Source: Candidatus Heimdallarchaeota archaeon | Lineage (GTDB): Archaea; Asgardarchaeota; Heimdallarchaeia; Heimdallarchaeales; Heimdallarchaeaceae | Length of the DNA stretch: 11,499 nucleotides | Assembly: GCA_030628305.1 (NCBI GenBank) | Contig: DAOVRE010000023.1 | Location: 1 to 11,499, forward strand | Direction: 5' to 3' | Part shown: piece after piece, positions 1 to 6,160 of the stretch | How the letters are laid out: each line of letters opens with the position of its first letter | How positions within the stretch are numbered: the first letter of the stretch is position 1 | Notes under the pieces: model-generated | Database searches by the model: none | Told to the model about the DNA's origin: nothing | Seen by the model: only the letters and a program-made list of their open reading frames with translations | Made by a program: the position numbers and the translations under genes

Positions 1-755
1 ATGCAATTGGTGATATGGAATTCTTGAGAGGATATGGAGCAACATTGCACGCAAAGAGAATTAACGAACAACTTTTAGTTGACGGAGATACTCTGGCTGG
101 TAATAACTTCGAATCTATTGATAGAGTTACGGCAAGTGCTGCTTTGGCTACTGCATTGAGTTGGACTACTGCTGATGAAGATATATACGGTATTGACAGA
201 AGTGCAAATTCATGGGCAGACGCAGTTGTTGAACACAATTCTGGAACTGATAGAACTTTGACAGATCAGTTAATCAGAGATACACTATCTACTATAGAAA
301 ATAATGGTGGAAGGACCAACATAATTTTAACTGGAAACGATACTAAGTGGAGAATCTACGGTCTTTATGATGATCAGATTAGGTATCCTGGAGTATTGCA
401 AAAAAATGAACTAGTTAGAGTTGGTATAAATGGTGTTAATACTGAGGAAGGTCTTGGTTTTGGACAAAGAGTTGCCATGGTTTATAGTGTTCCATTGTTT
501 GTTGCACAAGCTGTAGAAAAAGATACACTCAGTAGAATCTACTTGTTAGATACCACTGATAACGACGAAACAGGTGTCCCAAGGTTGTTTATTTCCTTGT
601 TATATCCAACACTATACTTTGAAAGTGGAATGAGCGCGGCAAACCCAAACCCATTCGCAATCAATAGATTTGGAACTCAGGGGATATACTACACTGCAGG
701 TGAATTGATCTGTACTTTTTTCAAAGCACAGGGAAGCATCAGGGACTTAAAATAA
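1..755 (+). CDS. Major capsid protein, HK97-fold type (5' end missing)
   Basis: This is probably the C-terminal part of the major capsid protein that forms the icosahedral shell. The frame is open from base 3 (codons for Ala-Ile-Gly-Asp) through the ATG at 15, so that ATG is most likely internal and the true start lies upstream; 250 residues are visible. Counting from the ATG at 15, a Gly-Asn-Asn-Phe-Glu-Ser-Ile-Asp-Arg segment at 29-37 is followed by an alpha/beta region. A hydrophobic stretch around 152-166 (VAMVYSVPLFVAQ) leads to IYLLDT at 175-180, the 'alternative target then display strand' pattern common in HK97-like capsid proteins. The end, GELICTFFKAQGSIRDL, resembles the closing strand of such proteins. 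A strong ribosome binding site for the next gene overlaps its stop codon. The assignment rests on pattern recognition and on the decoration and connector-type neighbours; a related encapsulin-like shell protein is the main alternative. Confidence 0.8.
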   Translation, partial: AIGDMEFLRGYGATLHAKRINEQLLVDGDTLAGNNFESIDRVTASAALATALSWTTADEDIYGIDRSANSWADAVVEHNSGTDRTLTDQLIRDTLSTIENNGGRTNIILTGNDTKWRIYGLYDDQIRYPGVLQKNELVRVGINGVNTEEGLGFGQRVAMVYSVPLFVAQAVEKDTLSRIYLLDTTDNDETGVPRLFISLLYPTLYFESGMSAANPNPFAINRFGTQGIYYTAGELICTFFKAQGSIRDLK

Positions 756-760
756 GGAGG
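754..760 (+). promoter_or_regulatory. Strong ribosome binding site that decides the downstream start
   Basis: AAGGAGG overlaps the stop codon of the capsid gene. It lies 8 bases before the ATG at 769 but only 2 bases before the in-frame ATG at 763, so it favours the start at 769. Confidence 0.75.
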
Positions 761-768
761 TAATGAAT

Positions 769-1068
769 ATGGCATTTTCAAGTACTGCAACAGGTGCAAC
801 AAATCAAAGTTCGATAGTTAGAGGAAACGTCTCTTTTGTTAGTGGGGCATGGATTGCTGGCGCGGCTGCCAACGGTACAATAGCTGTTCACGCTACAAAC
901 AGAATAGTGGCTGCAGGTGCTTACGTTAATGAAGCAGTTGAAGCTGTTCAAGTCGTTTGGAATTCTAACGATGGAACTGCAGATTCTTCAGACGGAGACT
1001 TGTACTTAGTATTCGCTGACGCAACTAACAATACTGGACATTGGTGGGCAATAGTAGAGAACACCTAA
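769..1068 (+). CDS. Small capsid-associated (probable decoration) protein
   Basis: This is a 99-residue protein, beginning Met-Ala-Phe-Ser-Ser, that directly follows the major capsid gene. It is rich in Ala, Gly, Thr, Ser and Asn, has one Lys-free beta-type body with no membrane segment or signal peptide, and ends in an aromatic stretch (GHWWAIVENT). Small beta-rich proteins in this position commonly bind the outside of HK97 shells as decoration or cement proteins, so that role is inferred from position and composition and not from a specific motif. An in-frame ATG at 763 would add two residues, but the ribosome binding site at 754-760 is too close to it. The gene is followed at once by a T-rich tract, so capsid and decoration genes may form a separately terminated, highly expressed transcript. 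It could instead be a small head-completion protein. Confidence 0.6.
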   Translation: MAFSSTATGATNQSSIVRGNVSFVSGAWIAGAAANGTIAVHATNRIVAAGAYVNEAVEAVQVVWNSNDGTADSSDGDLYLVFADATNNTGHWWAIVENT

Positions 1069-1069
1069 C

Positions 1070-1087
1070 TTTTCTTTTTTTCTTTTT
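1070..1087 (+). terminator. T-rich archaeal-type terminator
   Basis: A run made almost wholly of T with two C interruptions starts two bases after the stop codon of the decoration gene. No GC-rich stem precedes it. Archaeal RNA polymerase terminates on such tracts alone, so this may end or weaken transcription after the capsid genes. The 3' half (TTTTTAAAAAA) could also act as a weak promoter element for the next gene. Confidence 0.55.
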
Positions 1088-1110
1088 AAAAAAGAGAAGG
1101 ACGTGATAAT

Positions 1111-1617
1111 ATGGCAAAATTCATATTTAAAACACACCGAGGTGGACTTACTACTTACGACGGTCCTAGTGGCAAAAGATATACTATAGATGGACACTTG
1201 CCTTTTGAGGTTAAGATTCCAATGGATATCGAATTCTTTTCTAGCAAGAGACATGAGAAAAGATTTGAAAAGGTTGGATTTTTTAGTCAAACGACAGAAC
1301 AAGTGACTGTTTCATTTGAAGAAGAATTGGGGAAAGTTCCAAAACTTTCAAAGAAAACAATTGATAGGATAGTCAAAGTCTATGGAAATCTAGACACTCT
1401 TGTGAAAACAGTTGAAAGAAAATATACTTTAGATTCTGAAATTGCAAAAGGTCAAGTTGAAATAATTACGAAATACATTTTGGAGGGAAAAATGGAAGAA
1501 GAAAAAAAGATTGAAGATCAAGAAGAAGAAAAAGAAGAGAAACCTTCTGAGGATGAAGAATCTGAGAAAGAAGACTCAGAAGAAGAATCTGAAAAAGAGG
1601 ATGAAGGGGAGGAATAA
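1111..1617 (+). CDS. Virion-associated protein with acidic low-complexity tail
   Basis: I do not recognise a named family. The 168-residue product has a compact N-terminal part (about 1-60) with a Thr-His-Arg-Gly-Gly-Leu and Tyr-Thr-Ile-Asp-Gly pattern and a Phe-Phe pair at 42-43. This layout is like small N-terminal domains of proteins coded between capsid and connector genes in many tailed viruses. A central helical part (about 75-125) follows, and residues from about 128 to the end are nearly all Glu, Lys, Asp and Ser, with Glu-Ser-Glu-Lys-Glu-Asp occurring twice (from 150 and 160). The start is preceded by GGACGTGAT (1099-1107), one mismatch from a full GGAGGTGAT ribosome binding site. 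The tail could be a disordered interaction or assembly segment. A scaffold role is less likely, because scaffolds normally precede the capsid gene. Its last codons contain the ribosome binding site for the next gene. Confidence 0.7.
   Translation: MAKFIFKTHRGGLTTYDGPSGKRYTIDGHLPFEVKIPMDIEFFSSKRHEKRFEKVGFFSQTTEQVTVSFEEELGKVPKLSKKTIDRIVKVYGNLDTLVKTVERKYTLDSEIAKGQVEIITKYILEGKMEEEKKIEDQEEEKEEKPSEDEESEKEDSEEESEKEDEGEE
1606..1612 (+). promoter_or_regulatory. Ribosome binding site inside the preceding gene
   Basis: GGGGAGG lies within the last codons of the acidic-tail gene, seven bases before the ATG at 1620. The Glu/Gly-rich end of the upstream protein and the initiation signal of the downstream gene therefore share bases, implying translational coupling. 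Confidence 0.6.
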
Positions 1618-1619
1618 AA

Positions 1620-2282
1620 ATGTCTGGAATAGGTTTAACTGGGTCAAATAATCCTGCATCTCCGCCTTTCAAAAGTGGTCCTTACAATTGGGATCAACAG
1701 GTTCATTGGGGTACTAGCTCTAATCACGTAATGATTACTGAAGCAAATGCTAAGTTTTTGTCTGTGTATTTAGAAAACGCCGCTACTAGCGGAGATAATA
1801 GAGGTTTCTATTTAAGACAATATCTTACAGGTGCTGGTGGTGGTGGAGAGGCTCTTAGAGTATTTACCACGATAAGCGATGTCGCAGCTGGAACTGCTCA
1901 CGGTGCTCATATTTCTTTGAATTTCGGAACTACTGGATCCGTAACTGGATTGGGTGTTGCTGGAAGAAATACTTTGCATATTCCTAATGATGCAAGTTGG
2001 GCTCCTGGAACAATAGCTGCTATACAAGCAGAGATATATTCAGATGGTACAAATTCTGATACTGATGGCGCTACTGAAGTTTCTTTCATTAGAGTTGTAA
2101 ATGATGGAAATGCAAATGGTATTGCTGATGTTGATGATGACGCAAATCTGATAACTATAACAGGTGGAGCAATTGCTGCTGGTAATATGGTTCAGGCCGA
2201 AACTGATGAGACTAAGTTCTCCCATAAGATAAAGTGTAAGATACATGGGACTACTAGATACATTATGTTGACGTCTTCCTAA
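1620..2282 (+). CDS. Putative virion structural protein, beta-rich, 220 residues
   Basis: The product is rich in Gly, Ala, Thr, Asn and Asp with alternating hydrophobic strands, and has no membrane segment. Its core, with a glycine run (GAGGGGEALR) then strands ending in HGAHISL, a GLG turn, and a late RYIML strand before the terminus, resembles a family of uncharacterised structural proteins seen in environmental tailed-phage genomes. That comparison is from memory. Residues 162-173 (DGNANGIADVDD) fit the spacing of an EF-hand or dockerin-like calcium loop, with acidic or Asn ligands at loop positions 1, 3, 5, 9 and 12, so metal-stabilised folding is possible. The start follows the upstream stop by two bases and is served by GGGGAGG at 1606-1612. 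The gene ends directly before a strong T-rich tract. Likely roles are head decoration, head fibre or tail appendage; the sequence does not decide which. Confidence 0.7.
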   Translation: MSGIGLTGSNNPASPPFKSGPYNWDQQVHWGTSSNHVMITEANAKFLSVYLENAATSGDNRGFYLRQYLTGAGGGGEALRVFTTISDVAAGTAHGAHISLNFGTTGSVTGLGVAGRNTLHIPNDASWAPGTIAAIQAEIYSDGTNSDTDGATEVSFIRVVNDGNANGIADVDDDANLITITGGAIAAGNMVQAETDETKFSHKIKCKIHGTTRYIMLTSS

Positions 2283-2283
2283 A

Positions 2284-2308
2284 CTTTTTATTTTTTATTT
2301 TATTTTTT
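2284..2308 (+). terminator. Long T-rich archaeal-type terminator
   Basis: About 25 bases consist of T blocks split by single A bases, beginning just after the stop codon at 2282. There is no stem-loop before it, which matches archaeal intrinsic termination and not bacterial hairpin terminators. It is the second such tract within 1.3 kb and would further separate expression of the early structural genes from the fibre cassette. Confidence 0.6.
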
Positions 2309-2322
2309 AAAACGGAGAAACA

Positions 2323-2661
2323 ATGGGAAAAGAAGAAAAGAAAAAAGTAAAGTTGAACATTATGGAAAGATTGGTCTTAATGGATCTACTTCCAAAAGAG
2401 AGCAATTACATAACTCTCAAAATAATGCGTGAGACTAAAGAAGATGTTACGTTCAATGAAGAAGAATTGAAAAGATTTGAGATAAAACACGGTGCCAATG
2501 GTATGATAACTTGGAAAGATGAGTTGTCTCTCGAAGAAAAAGAGTTTGAGTTTGGTGATGTTGTTCTCGATATCATAAAGATTGAGTTAAACAAACTTGA
2601 TGGTAATGGTAAATTGGAAGAAAAACATACCACGCTTTATGAAAAATTCATAGTAAACTAA
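2323..2661 (+). CDS. Conserved-looking viral protein of unknown function, 112 residues
   Basis: The protein is charged, soluble and mixed alpha/beta, quite unlike its beta-rich neighbours. It opens with a Lys/Glu cluster, then a helix with ERLVLMDLLPKE (residues 15-26), a strand with ITLKIMRE, an acidic EEELKRFEIKH helix, an ITW strand, and a C-terminal helix ending in LYEKF. I recall this arrangement (ERL-x3-xLLP-x, then LKI, EEE, W, LYEKF) from small uncharacterised proteins in many phage and prophage genomes, but no biochemical role is known to me. GGAG at 2314-2317, five bases before the ATG, supports the start. The first codons carry a 10-base sequence also found at or near the start of three later genes. 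A tail-assembly chaperone or a regulator of virion assembly are possible but unsupported. Confidence 0.7.
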   Translation: MGKEEKKKVKLNIMERLVLMDLLPKESNYITLKIMRETKEDVTFNEEELKRFEIKHGANGMITWKDELSLEEKEFEFGDVVLDIIKIELNKLDGNGKLEEKHTTLYEKFIVN

Positions 2662-2662
2662 A

Positions 2663-2686
2663 AGTGCAAAACCTACGGAATGCACT
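2663..2686 (+). repeat. Short inverted repeat (hairpin) in intergenic gap
   Basis: AGTGCA at 2663-2668 and its complement TGCACT at 2681-2686 flank a 12-base loop that could add a CC/GG pair. It sits between two genes without a following T run, so it is not an obvious terminator. It may be an mRNA processing or stability element upstream of the ribosome binding site AGAGGTAAT. Confidence 0.4.
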
Positions 2687-2705
2687 CTAAACAAGAGGTA
2701 ATACA

Positions 2706-3569
2706 ATGGGAAATGATACAGGAAAATATAGCGTTAAGCACCTTTTGAACAGGGTTATAAACGCAACAGAAGACGGACTTAATATTGACGCTGAGATAGG
2801 GGATATCGATGTTGATTTATCATCAACGGCTGGTGGATTCTATGTTGGAAAACCAAGTGGAACAAATGGTGATTTCACAACCACTTATACTTCTGCAACT
2901 ACAATAACTTTGAGTGGATTTCCATCTCAATTTTCTGATATAAATGATGAGGATATTGTCACATTAGTTCAGATAGCTACAGATGGATCAGTTACAAAAA
3001 CCTATACTAGAGATAATGCAACAATGTCTACAACTAGTAATGTTCTAACAGTTACTGGAGCCACATTCACAAATACAGACACTTTCGTTCTTTATACGAA
3101 TATTCCAAGAGTTGAAGCTTATGATACAAGTCTAGACTCTAAGAAAACAATAGTTCAGAATCCTGCATGGGCAAGATATACAGATAAAGAAGCTCTTTTT
3201 AGTACAGCTTATGAATTGACGGCAAGTTTTGCAGATGTTGGAAATGAGATTGATGTTCGTGGTTATAATTATTTAACTTTGTGGGTTACAATTGACATAG
3301 GTACTAGTGTAAATCCACAATTAAGGATCTTGCATAAACACACGAGTGCAGGGGCTGAAGAATATAGAGAGATTTATCTCGGAAGTCCTACGTCAAATAA
3401 GACTACTATTAATTTAAATGATTATGAGGTAGGTGCTGATTCAGATCAGTTATTTAAGATTACTCTGCCTGTTACTGGAACTGCTTTTGTTCAAATACAA
3501 GCAAAAGATGATGCGAATGGTGATGGACAAATTGATGCTCTTTATGTAACTAAAGCATGGGGTGCCTGA
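2706..3569 (+). CDS. Putative virion appendage protein, beta-rich, 287 residues
   Basis: No catalytic motif is visible. The N-terminus (about 7-40) has a helix with HLLNRV followed by an acidic Asp/Ile-rich segment, the kind of short leader seen on phage fibre and neck proteins. The rest is Thr/Ser/Asp-rich beta sequence. A first beta domain (about 45-135) has repeated Thr-rich strands. A second (about 165-287) has VRGYNYLTLWVTI and a later ILHKHTS stretch, typical of jelly-roll or sandwich domains. Residues 269-277 (DANGDGQID) match the first nine positions of a calcium-binding EF-hand-type loop, though position 12 is Tyr. The ATG is preceded by AGAGGTAAT. The stop at 3567-3569 lies four bases before the next start. 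A tail or head fibre role is inferred from composition and neighbours. Confidence 0.7.
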   Translation: MGNDTGKYSVKHLLNRVINATEDGLNIDAEIGDIDVDLSSTAGGFYVGKPSGTNGDFTTTYTSATTITLSGFPSQFSDINDEDIVTLVQIATDGSVTKTYTRDNATMSTTSNVLTVTGATFTNTDTFVLYTNIPRVEAYDTSLDSKKTIVQNPAWARYTDKEALFSTAYELTASFADVGNEIDVRGYNYLTLWVTIDIGTSVNPQLRILHKHTSAGAEEYREIYLGSPTSNKTTINLNDYEVGADSDQLFKITLPVTGTAFVQIQAKDDANGDGQIDALYVTKAWGA

Positions 3570-3573
3570 TATA

Positions 3574-4074
3574 ATGACTTTTGAGTTAATACAAACTAGA
3601 GATACTGCTAGTCAGACAGTAATTGTTAATGCTACTCTTGGAGGTACTGGGGCTCAGACAGTGAATGTGTTTAAAGTTACAGGTTCAGTTAAAATATTAA
3701 GCCAACATGCCATAATTAAAAGAGTCGGAACATTGACTAATTTGACTAATATGTATGCGACTTTATATGATGGAACCAACACTGTAAATTTAACTGCCGA
3801 TGGAGCAACTCTTAGTGGTTTACCTGTTGGTACATTGTTTGCTAAAGATAAGGTGGCTGCAGAAGTTTATTCAGTTAGTGATGCTTCTCAATGCAGGCTG
3901 TTAGAAACGTTATCAGATAGATTCGTAGGAAGGCCATTTATAGTAACTGCAAAGAATGGGGCAGACACTTTTATAAGATTCCATTACACAACAACAGATA
4001 ATCCTGTTGATTTCGATATGGAAATTCACTTTGAATATGAATTAATGAATGATAGTACATTGGAGTTGGCATAA
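3574..4074 (+). CDS. Small beta-rich structural protein, paralogue A
   Basis: This 166-residue protein shares with the next gene product a signature near the N-terminus: Thr-Val-Asn-Val-Phe-Lys-Val-Thr-Gly-Ser-Val-Lys-Ile here, against Thr-Val-Asn-Leu-Phe-Thr-Val-Thr-Gly-Asp-Val-Glu-Ile there. Both continue with an Asn-rich strand and a loop before a long beta C-terminus, so the two genes appear to be an old tandem duplication. It has no membrane segment, signal peptide or known catalytic residues. The start is a choice: a GTG at 3562 would overlap the upstream gene by eight bases, but the ATG at 3574 has GGGGTG nine bases before it and fits the short-gap pattern of this region. A virion surface or fibre-accessory role is inferred only from the cassette. 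Confidence 0.65.
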   Translation: MTFELIQTRDTASQTVIVNATLGGTGAQTVNVFKVTGSVKILSQHAIIKRVGTLTNLTNMYATLYDGTNTVNLTADGATLSGLPVGTLFAKDKVAAEVYSVSDASQCRLLETLSDRFVGRPFIVTAKNGADTFIRFHYTTTDNPVDFDMEIHFEYELMNDSTLELA

Positions 4075-4076
4075 AA

Positions 4077-4514
4077 ATGGGAAAAGAATTACAAGTTATG
4101 AATAGAAGTATAGGTGGAAGGGGAGAATTTGAAGTTACAAAATCTTTGACTTTTTCAAATGATACTGGAACTGTGAATTTATTCACCGTTACTGGAGATG
4201 TAGAGATAAGACTTATAGCAATATGTAAGACAAATGTTGCATCTGCTGCAGCGGCTAATATAGAATTAGGAGTTTCTGGGGATACAAATGCTATGATTGC
4301 CTCAACTTTGGCAACAGATCTAGATGCAAATGAGATTTGGAACGATGCCTCACCTACTGTAAATATAGAAGCAATGAGTACATCGAGAGATTATATAATT
4401 TCCAATGGAGACGATATTATATTAACATTGGATGCCCAGGTAGATAGTGGAGCAATAACATTTTATTGTGCTTGGAGAGCATTGTCTTCTGATGGAAATG
4501 TGGAGGCTTCTTAA
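4077..4514 (+). CDS. Small beta-rich structural protein, paralogue B
   Basis: The 145-residue product carries the Thr-Val-Asn-Leu-Phe-Thr-Val-Thr-Gly signature shared with the gene just upstream, followed by ICKTN, an Ala-rich turn and a MIASTLATDLDANEIW segment. I recall similar sequences from unannotated structural proteins of environmental phages. The predicted fold is all-beta. It starts two bases after the upstream stop, with GGAG at 4061-4064 twelve bases before the ATG. Its first codons read Met-Gly-Lys-Glu, as do two other genes in the window. Next to its paralogue and before the lectin-like genes, it is probably an accessory protein of the same virion appendage, perhaps one of two related subunits in a ring or fibre; this is inference. 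Confidence 0.65.
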   Translation: MGKELQVMNRSIGGRGEFEVTKSLTFSNDTGTVNLFTVTGDVEIRLIAICKTNVASAAAANIELGVSGDTNAMIASTLATDLDANEIWNDASPTVNIEAMSTSRDYIISNGDDIILTLDAQVDSGAITFYCAWRALSSDGNVEAS

Positions 4515-4516
4515 TT

Positions 4517-4951
4517 ATGGTCCATATAGCGGGAAAAGAAACTGCTGCAGATAAAGTAAGAATTATGGAAGAACATGTCCATTCTATTTCTAACTGTTAT
4601 CCTACTTTAGCGGGTGGTGTAACAATCACTGGTGCGGCGGGTGCATGGACTTTGGGGGATTTTGTGGAGATTGTCCCTGTGGACACAATAACTGACGATT
4701 TTGATATTCATTATATAACTGTTGAAGGTGCAAGTGCTTCGGATACTTATGAGATAGTTTTGTATGCTGCTACGACGGAGATTGCAAGAGTTAGGATATC
4801 TTTTATAGATATTGCAAATTCAATGACTTTGCCATCCGTTCCAATTCAGATGAGGATTCAACCAGATGGTACACAAATACAAGCTAAATGTGCTTCTTCC
4901 AGTGGTGGGAGTGACACAATAAAAATAAGTTTGCATTATCATATATATTAA
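4517..4951 (+). CDS. Conserved-looking phage structural protein, 144 residues
   Basis: The sequence has a strongly patterned layout. A CYPTLAGGVTI strand is followed by GAWTLGDFVEIVP, then FDIHYITVEG, a Tyr-Glu-Ile-Val-Leu-Tyr strand, an Ile-Ala-Arg-Val-Arg strand, IQAKCASSSGG, and a closing ISLHYHIY. I recognise this order (YPTLA, AWTLG, FDIH, YE-x-LY, AKLASSSGG, YH-x-Y) from small beta-sandwich proteins in many tailed-phage structural modules; none has an experimentally assigned role that I know. The start is two bases after the upstream stop, with GGAGG at 4502-4506 ten bases before it. The N-terminal segment contains a Gly-Lys-Glu coded by the repeated 10-base sequence at 4531-4540. A trimeric or hexameric appendage subunit is plausible. 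Two Cys residues (about 28 and 126) are not obviously paired. Confidence 0.7.
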   Translation: MVHIAGKETAADKVRIMEEHVHSISNCYPTLAGGVTITGAAGAWTLGDFVEIVPVDTITDDFDIHYITVEGASASDTYEIVLYAATTEIARVRISFIDIANSMTLPSVPIQMRIQPDGTQIQAKCASSSGGSDTIKISLHYHIY

Positions 4952-4966
4952 GGTGGCATATTAATA

Positions 4967-6160
4967 ATGGGAAAAGAAAGTATAAATGGGATAGATGTAA
5001 ATGAAATATTTAGGGCATCCTTTAATTCCGAACAAGATGTTGTATCTAACGGGGGAGTAATAACTGGCAGTCCATCATTTTCTTCTGGAGAAGCAGATTT
5101 CACTTCAACAGATAGTGACAAAATCACGTATCCCAATGTTTTGGGGATAAAAAGTGTTGCTTTTTTTGTTGAGTTAGATACACTAACTGAGAATATTGTT
5201 AATTTTGATGGTGGAACTCACACAATAACTACATCTAATAAGATCATTTCTGCGACAGGTTTTTCTTCTCCAACTATCTATGTTGACGGGGTAGTAACCT
5301 CTTCAATAACAACTGCCAAATCATTGGTTGTAGTTACTACTGCAACTGCTTTTGATGCAACTGCTTTTGAAGTAGGTATTGGTCTTAATGGTAAATTAGA
5401 TACTTTTCTATTATTCAACGAGGTTCTTTCTTCTCAAGAAGTATCTTTACTTTATGAAAATAAATTATATGCTGAGAATAATTCATTATGTCCTTTTTTA
5501 GTTGCAGATTATGATTTTAGAAAGCCTGGTCTATCTGATCAAACAGAAAATGTAACCACTGCTTTAACAAATAATAATTCCGTTGATTTGTTACACAAAG
5601 ATGTTATTCTTGGAGCTAGTTTTAGAGATAGTGCTACTGCCTATCTTAGTTTGTCTGGTGCAAATTCAACACCATTTAATTTGGGATTGGATGATTTTGC
5701 CATAGAGGTTTGGTTTAAGACTCATGATGTAACTACAGAGGGAATATTAGGTAAATATGAAGGATCTAATGATAGATGGTATCTGAGATTAGATGGGAGT
5801 GGAAGATATCAATTCTTTAGCCTTGTTAGTGGAGTAACAATTCTTTCTGCATTGGCTACTCCAGCGTATGTTACGTCCACATGGGGGCATGTTATTTTCG
5901 TTGTTGATAGAGATGCTTCAGCAAAATTCTATGTGAATGGTGCTGAAGTTGCAGGTAGTCGTTCTGATACGGGTGCCAATCTTGATAATGATGGTAATCT
6001 GAGGATAGGGCATGTTGAGAGTCCTTCTGAATATTTTGATGGGACTATTTTTAGGACAAGATTCTATAAGTTTGGGGTTAGTGGATTGCCTTCAACCATA
6101 GATAAAAGCGTTTCCCAATTGTATAGAGAATTTAAATTATCAATGGAGCGTGGATTATAA
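4967..6160 (+). CDS. Tail/head fibre protein with two LamG (concanavalin A-like) domains
   Basis: LamG domains are jelly-roll folds that commonly bind sugars or proteins, and viruses use them to attach to hosts. The second domain (about 205-373) is clear: a strand with DDFAIEVWF (242-250), a Lys-Tyr-Glu segment, WGHVIFVVDRD (306-316), FYVNGAEVAG (321-330), LRIGHV (345-350) and FDGTIFRTRFYKFG (357-370). The first (about 42-165) is shorter and degraded but keeps IKSVAFFVEL, IYVDGVVTSS and the GKLDTFLLFNEVLSSQEVSLLYE ending typical of LamG. Residues 126-135 are a perfect five-residue duplication with one change, coded by a 15-base tandem repeat. No enzyme motif is visible. AAGGTGG (4950-4956) precedes the start by ten bases, and the stop overlaps the next ATG by one base (TAATG), so the two lectin-like proteins are probably co-translated. 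They may form one fibre or adjacent subunits. Confidence 0.82.
   Translation: MGKESINGIDVNEIFRASFNSEQDVVSNGGVITGSPSFSSGEADFTSTDSDKITYPNVLGIKSVAFFVELDTLTENIVNFDGGTHTITTSNKIISATGFSSPTIYVDGVVTSSITTAKSLVVVTTATAFDATAFEVGIGLNGKLDTFLLFNEVLSSQEVSLLYENKLYAENNSLCPFLVADYDFRKPGLSDQTENVTTALTNNNSVDLLHKDVILGASFRDSATAYLSLSGANSTPFNLGLDDFAIEVWFKTHDVTTEGILGKYEGSNDRWYLRLDGSGRYQFFSLVSGVTILSALATPAYVTSTWGHVIFVVDRDASAKFYVNGAEVAGSRSDTGANLDNDGNLRIGHVESPSEYFDGTIFRTRFYKFGVSGLPSTIDKSVSQLYREFKLSMERGL
5341..5370 (+). repeat. Perfect 15-base tandem duplication inside the LamG-protein gene
   Basis: The unit TGCAACTGCTTTTGA occurs at 5341-5355 and again, identical, at 5356-5370. It keeps the reading frame and doubles the peptide Ala-Thr-Ala-Phe-Asp/Glu before the VGIGLNG strand of the first LamG domain. 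Absence of drift between copies suggests a recent slippage event. Confidence 0.85.

Noticed and set aside
763..768. ATG at 763 as start of the decoration protein
   Set aside because: Only two bases separate it from GGAGG; the ATG at 769 has normal spacing and gives a typical Met-Ala start.
1006..1302. Open frame of 98 codons on the - strand
   Set aside because: It runs antisense across the terminator-like tract and the N-terminal part of a well-supported + strand gene; it reads as a Cys/Phe/Ser-rich shadow with no ribosome binding site.
1466..1672. Leu/Pro/Phe-rich - strand frame that could look like a membrane protein
   Set aside because: It is the complement of the Glu/Lys purine tract; the hydrophobic appearance is a by-product of antisense GAA/GAG codons.
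3562..3573. GTG start giving an N-terminus of Met-Pro-Asp-Ile before Met-Thr-Phe
   Set aside because: It would overlap the upstream gene, and the GGGGTG that includes this GTG is better placed as the ribosome binding site for the ATG at 3574.
4941..4950. ATATATATTA as a TATA box for the first LamG gene
   Set aside because: It is within the end of the upstream coding region and a start of transcription 25 bases on would fall inside the gene, losing the ribosome binding site at 4950-4956.
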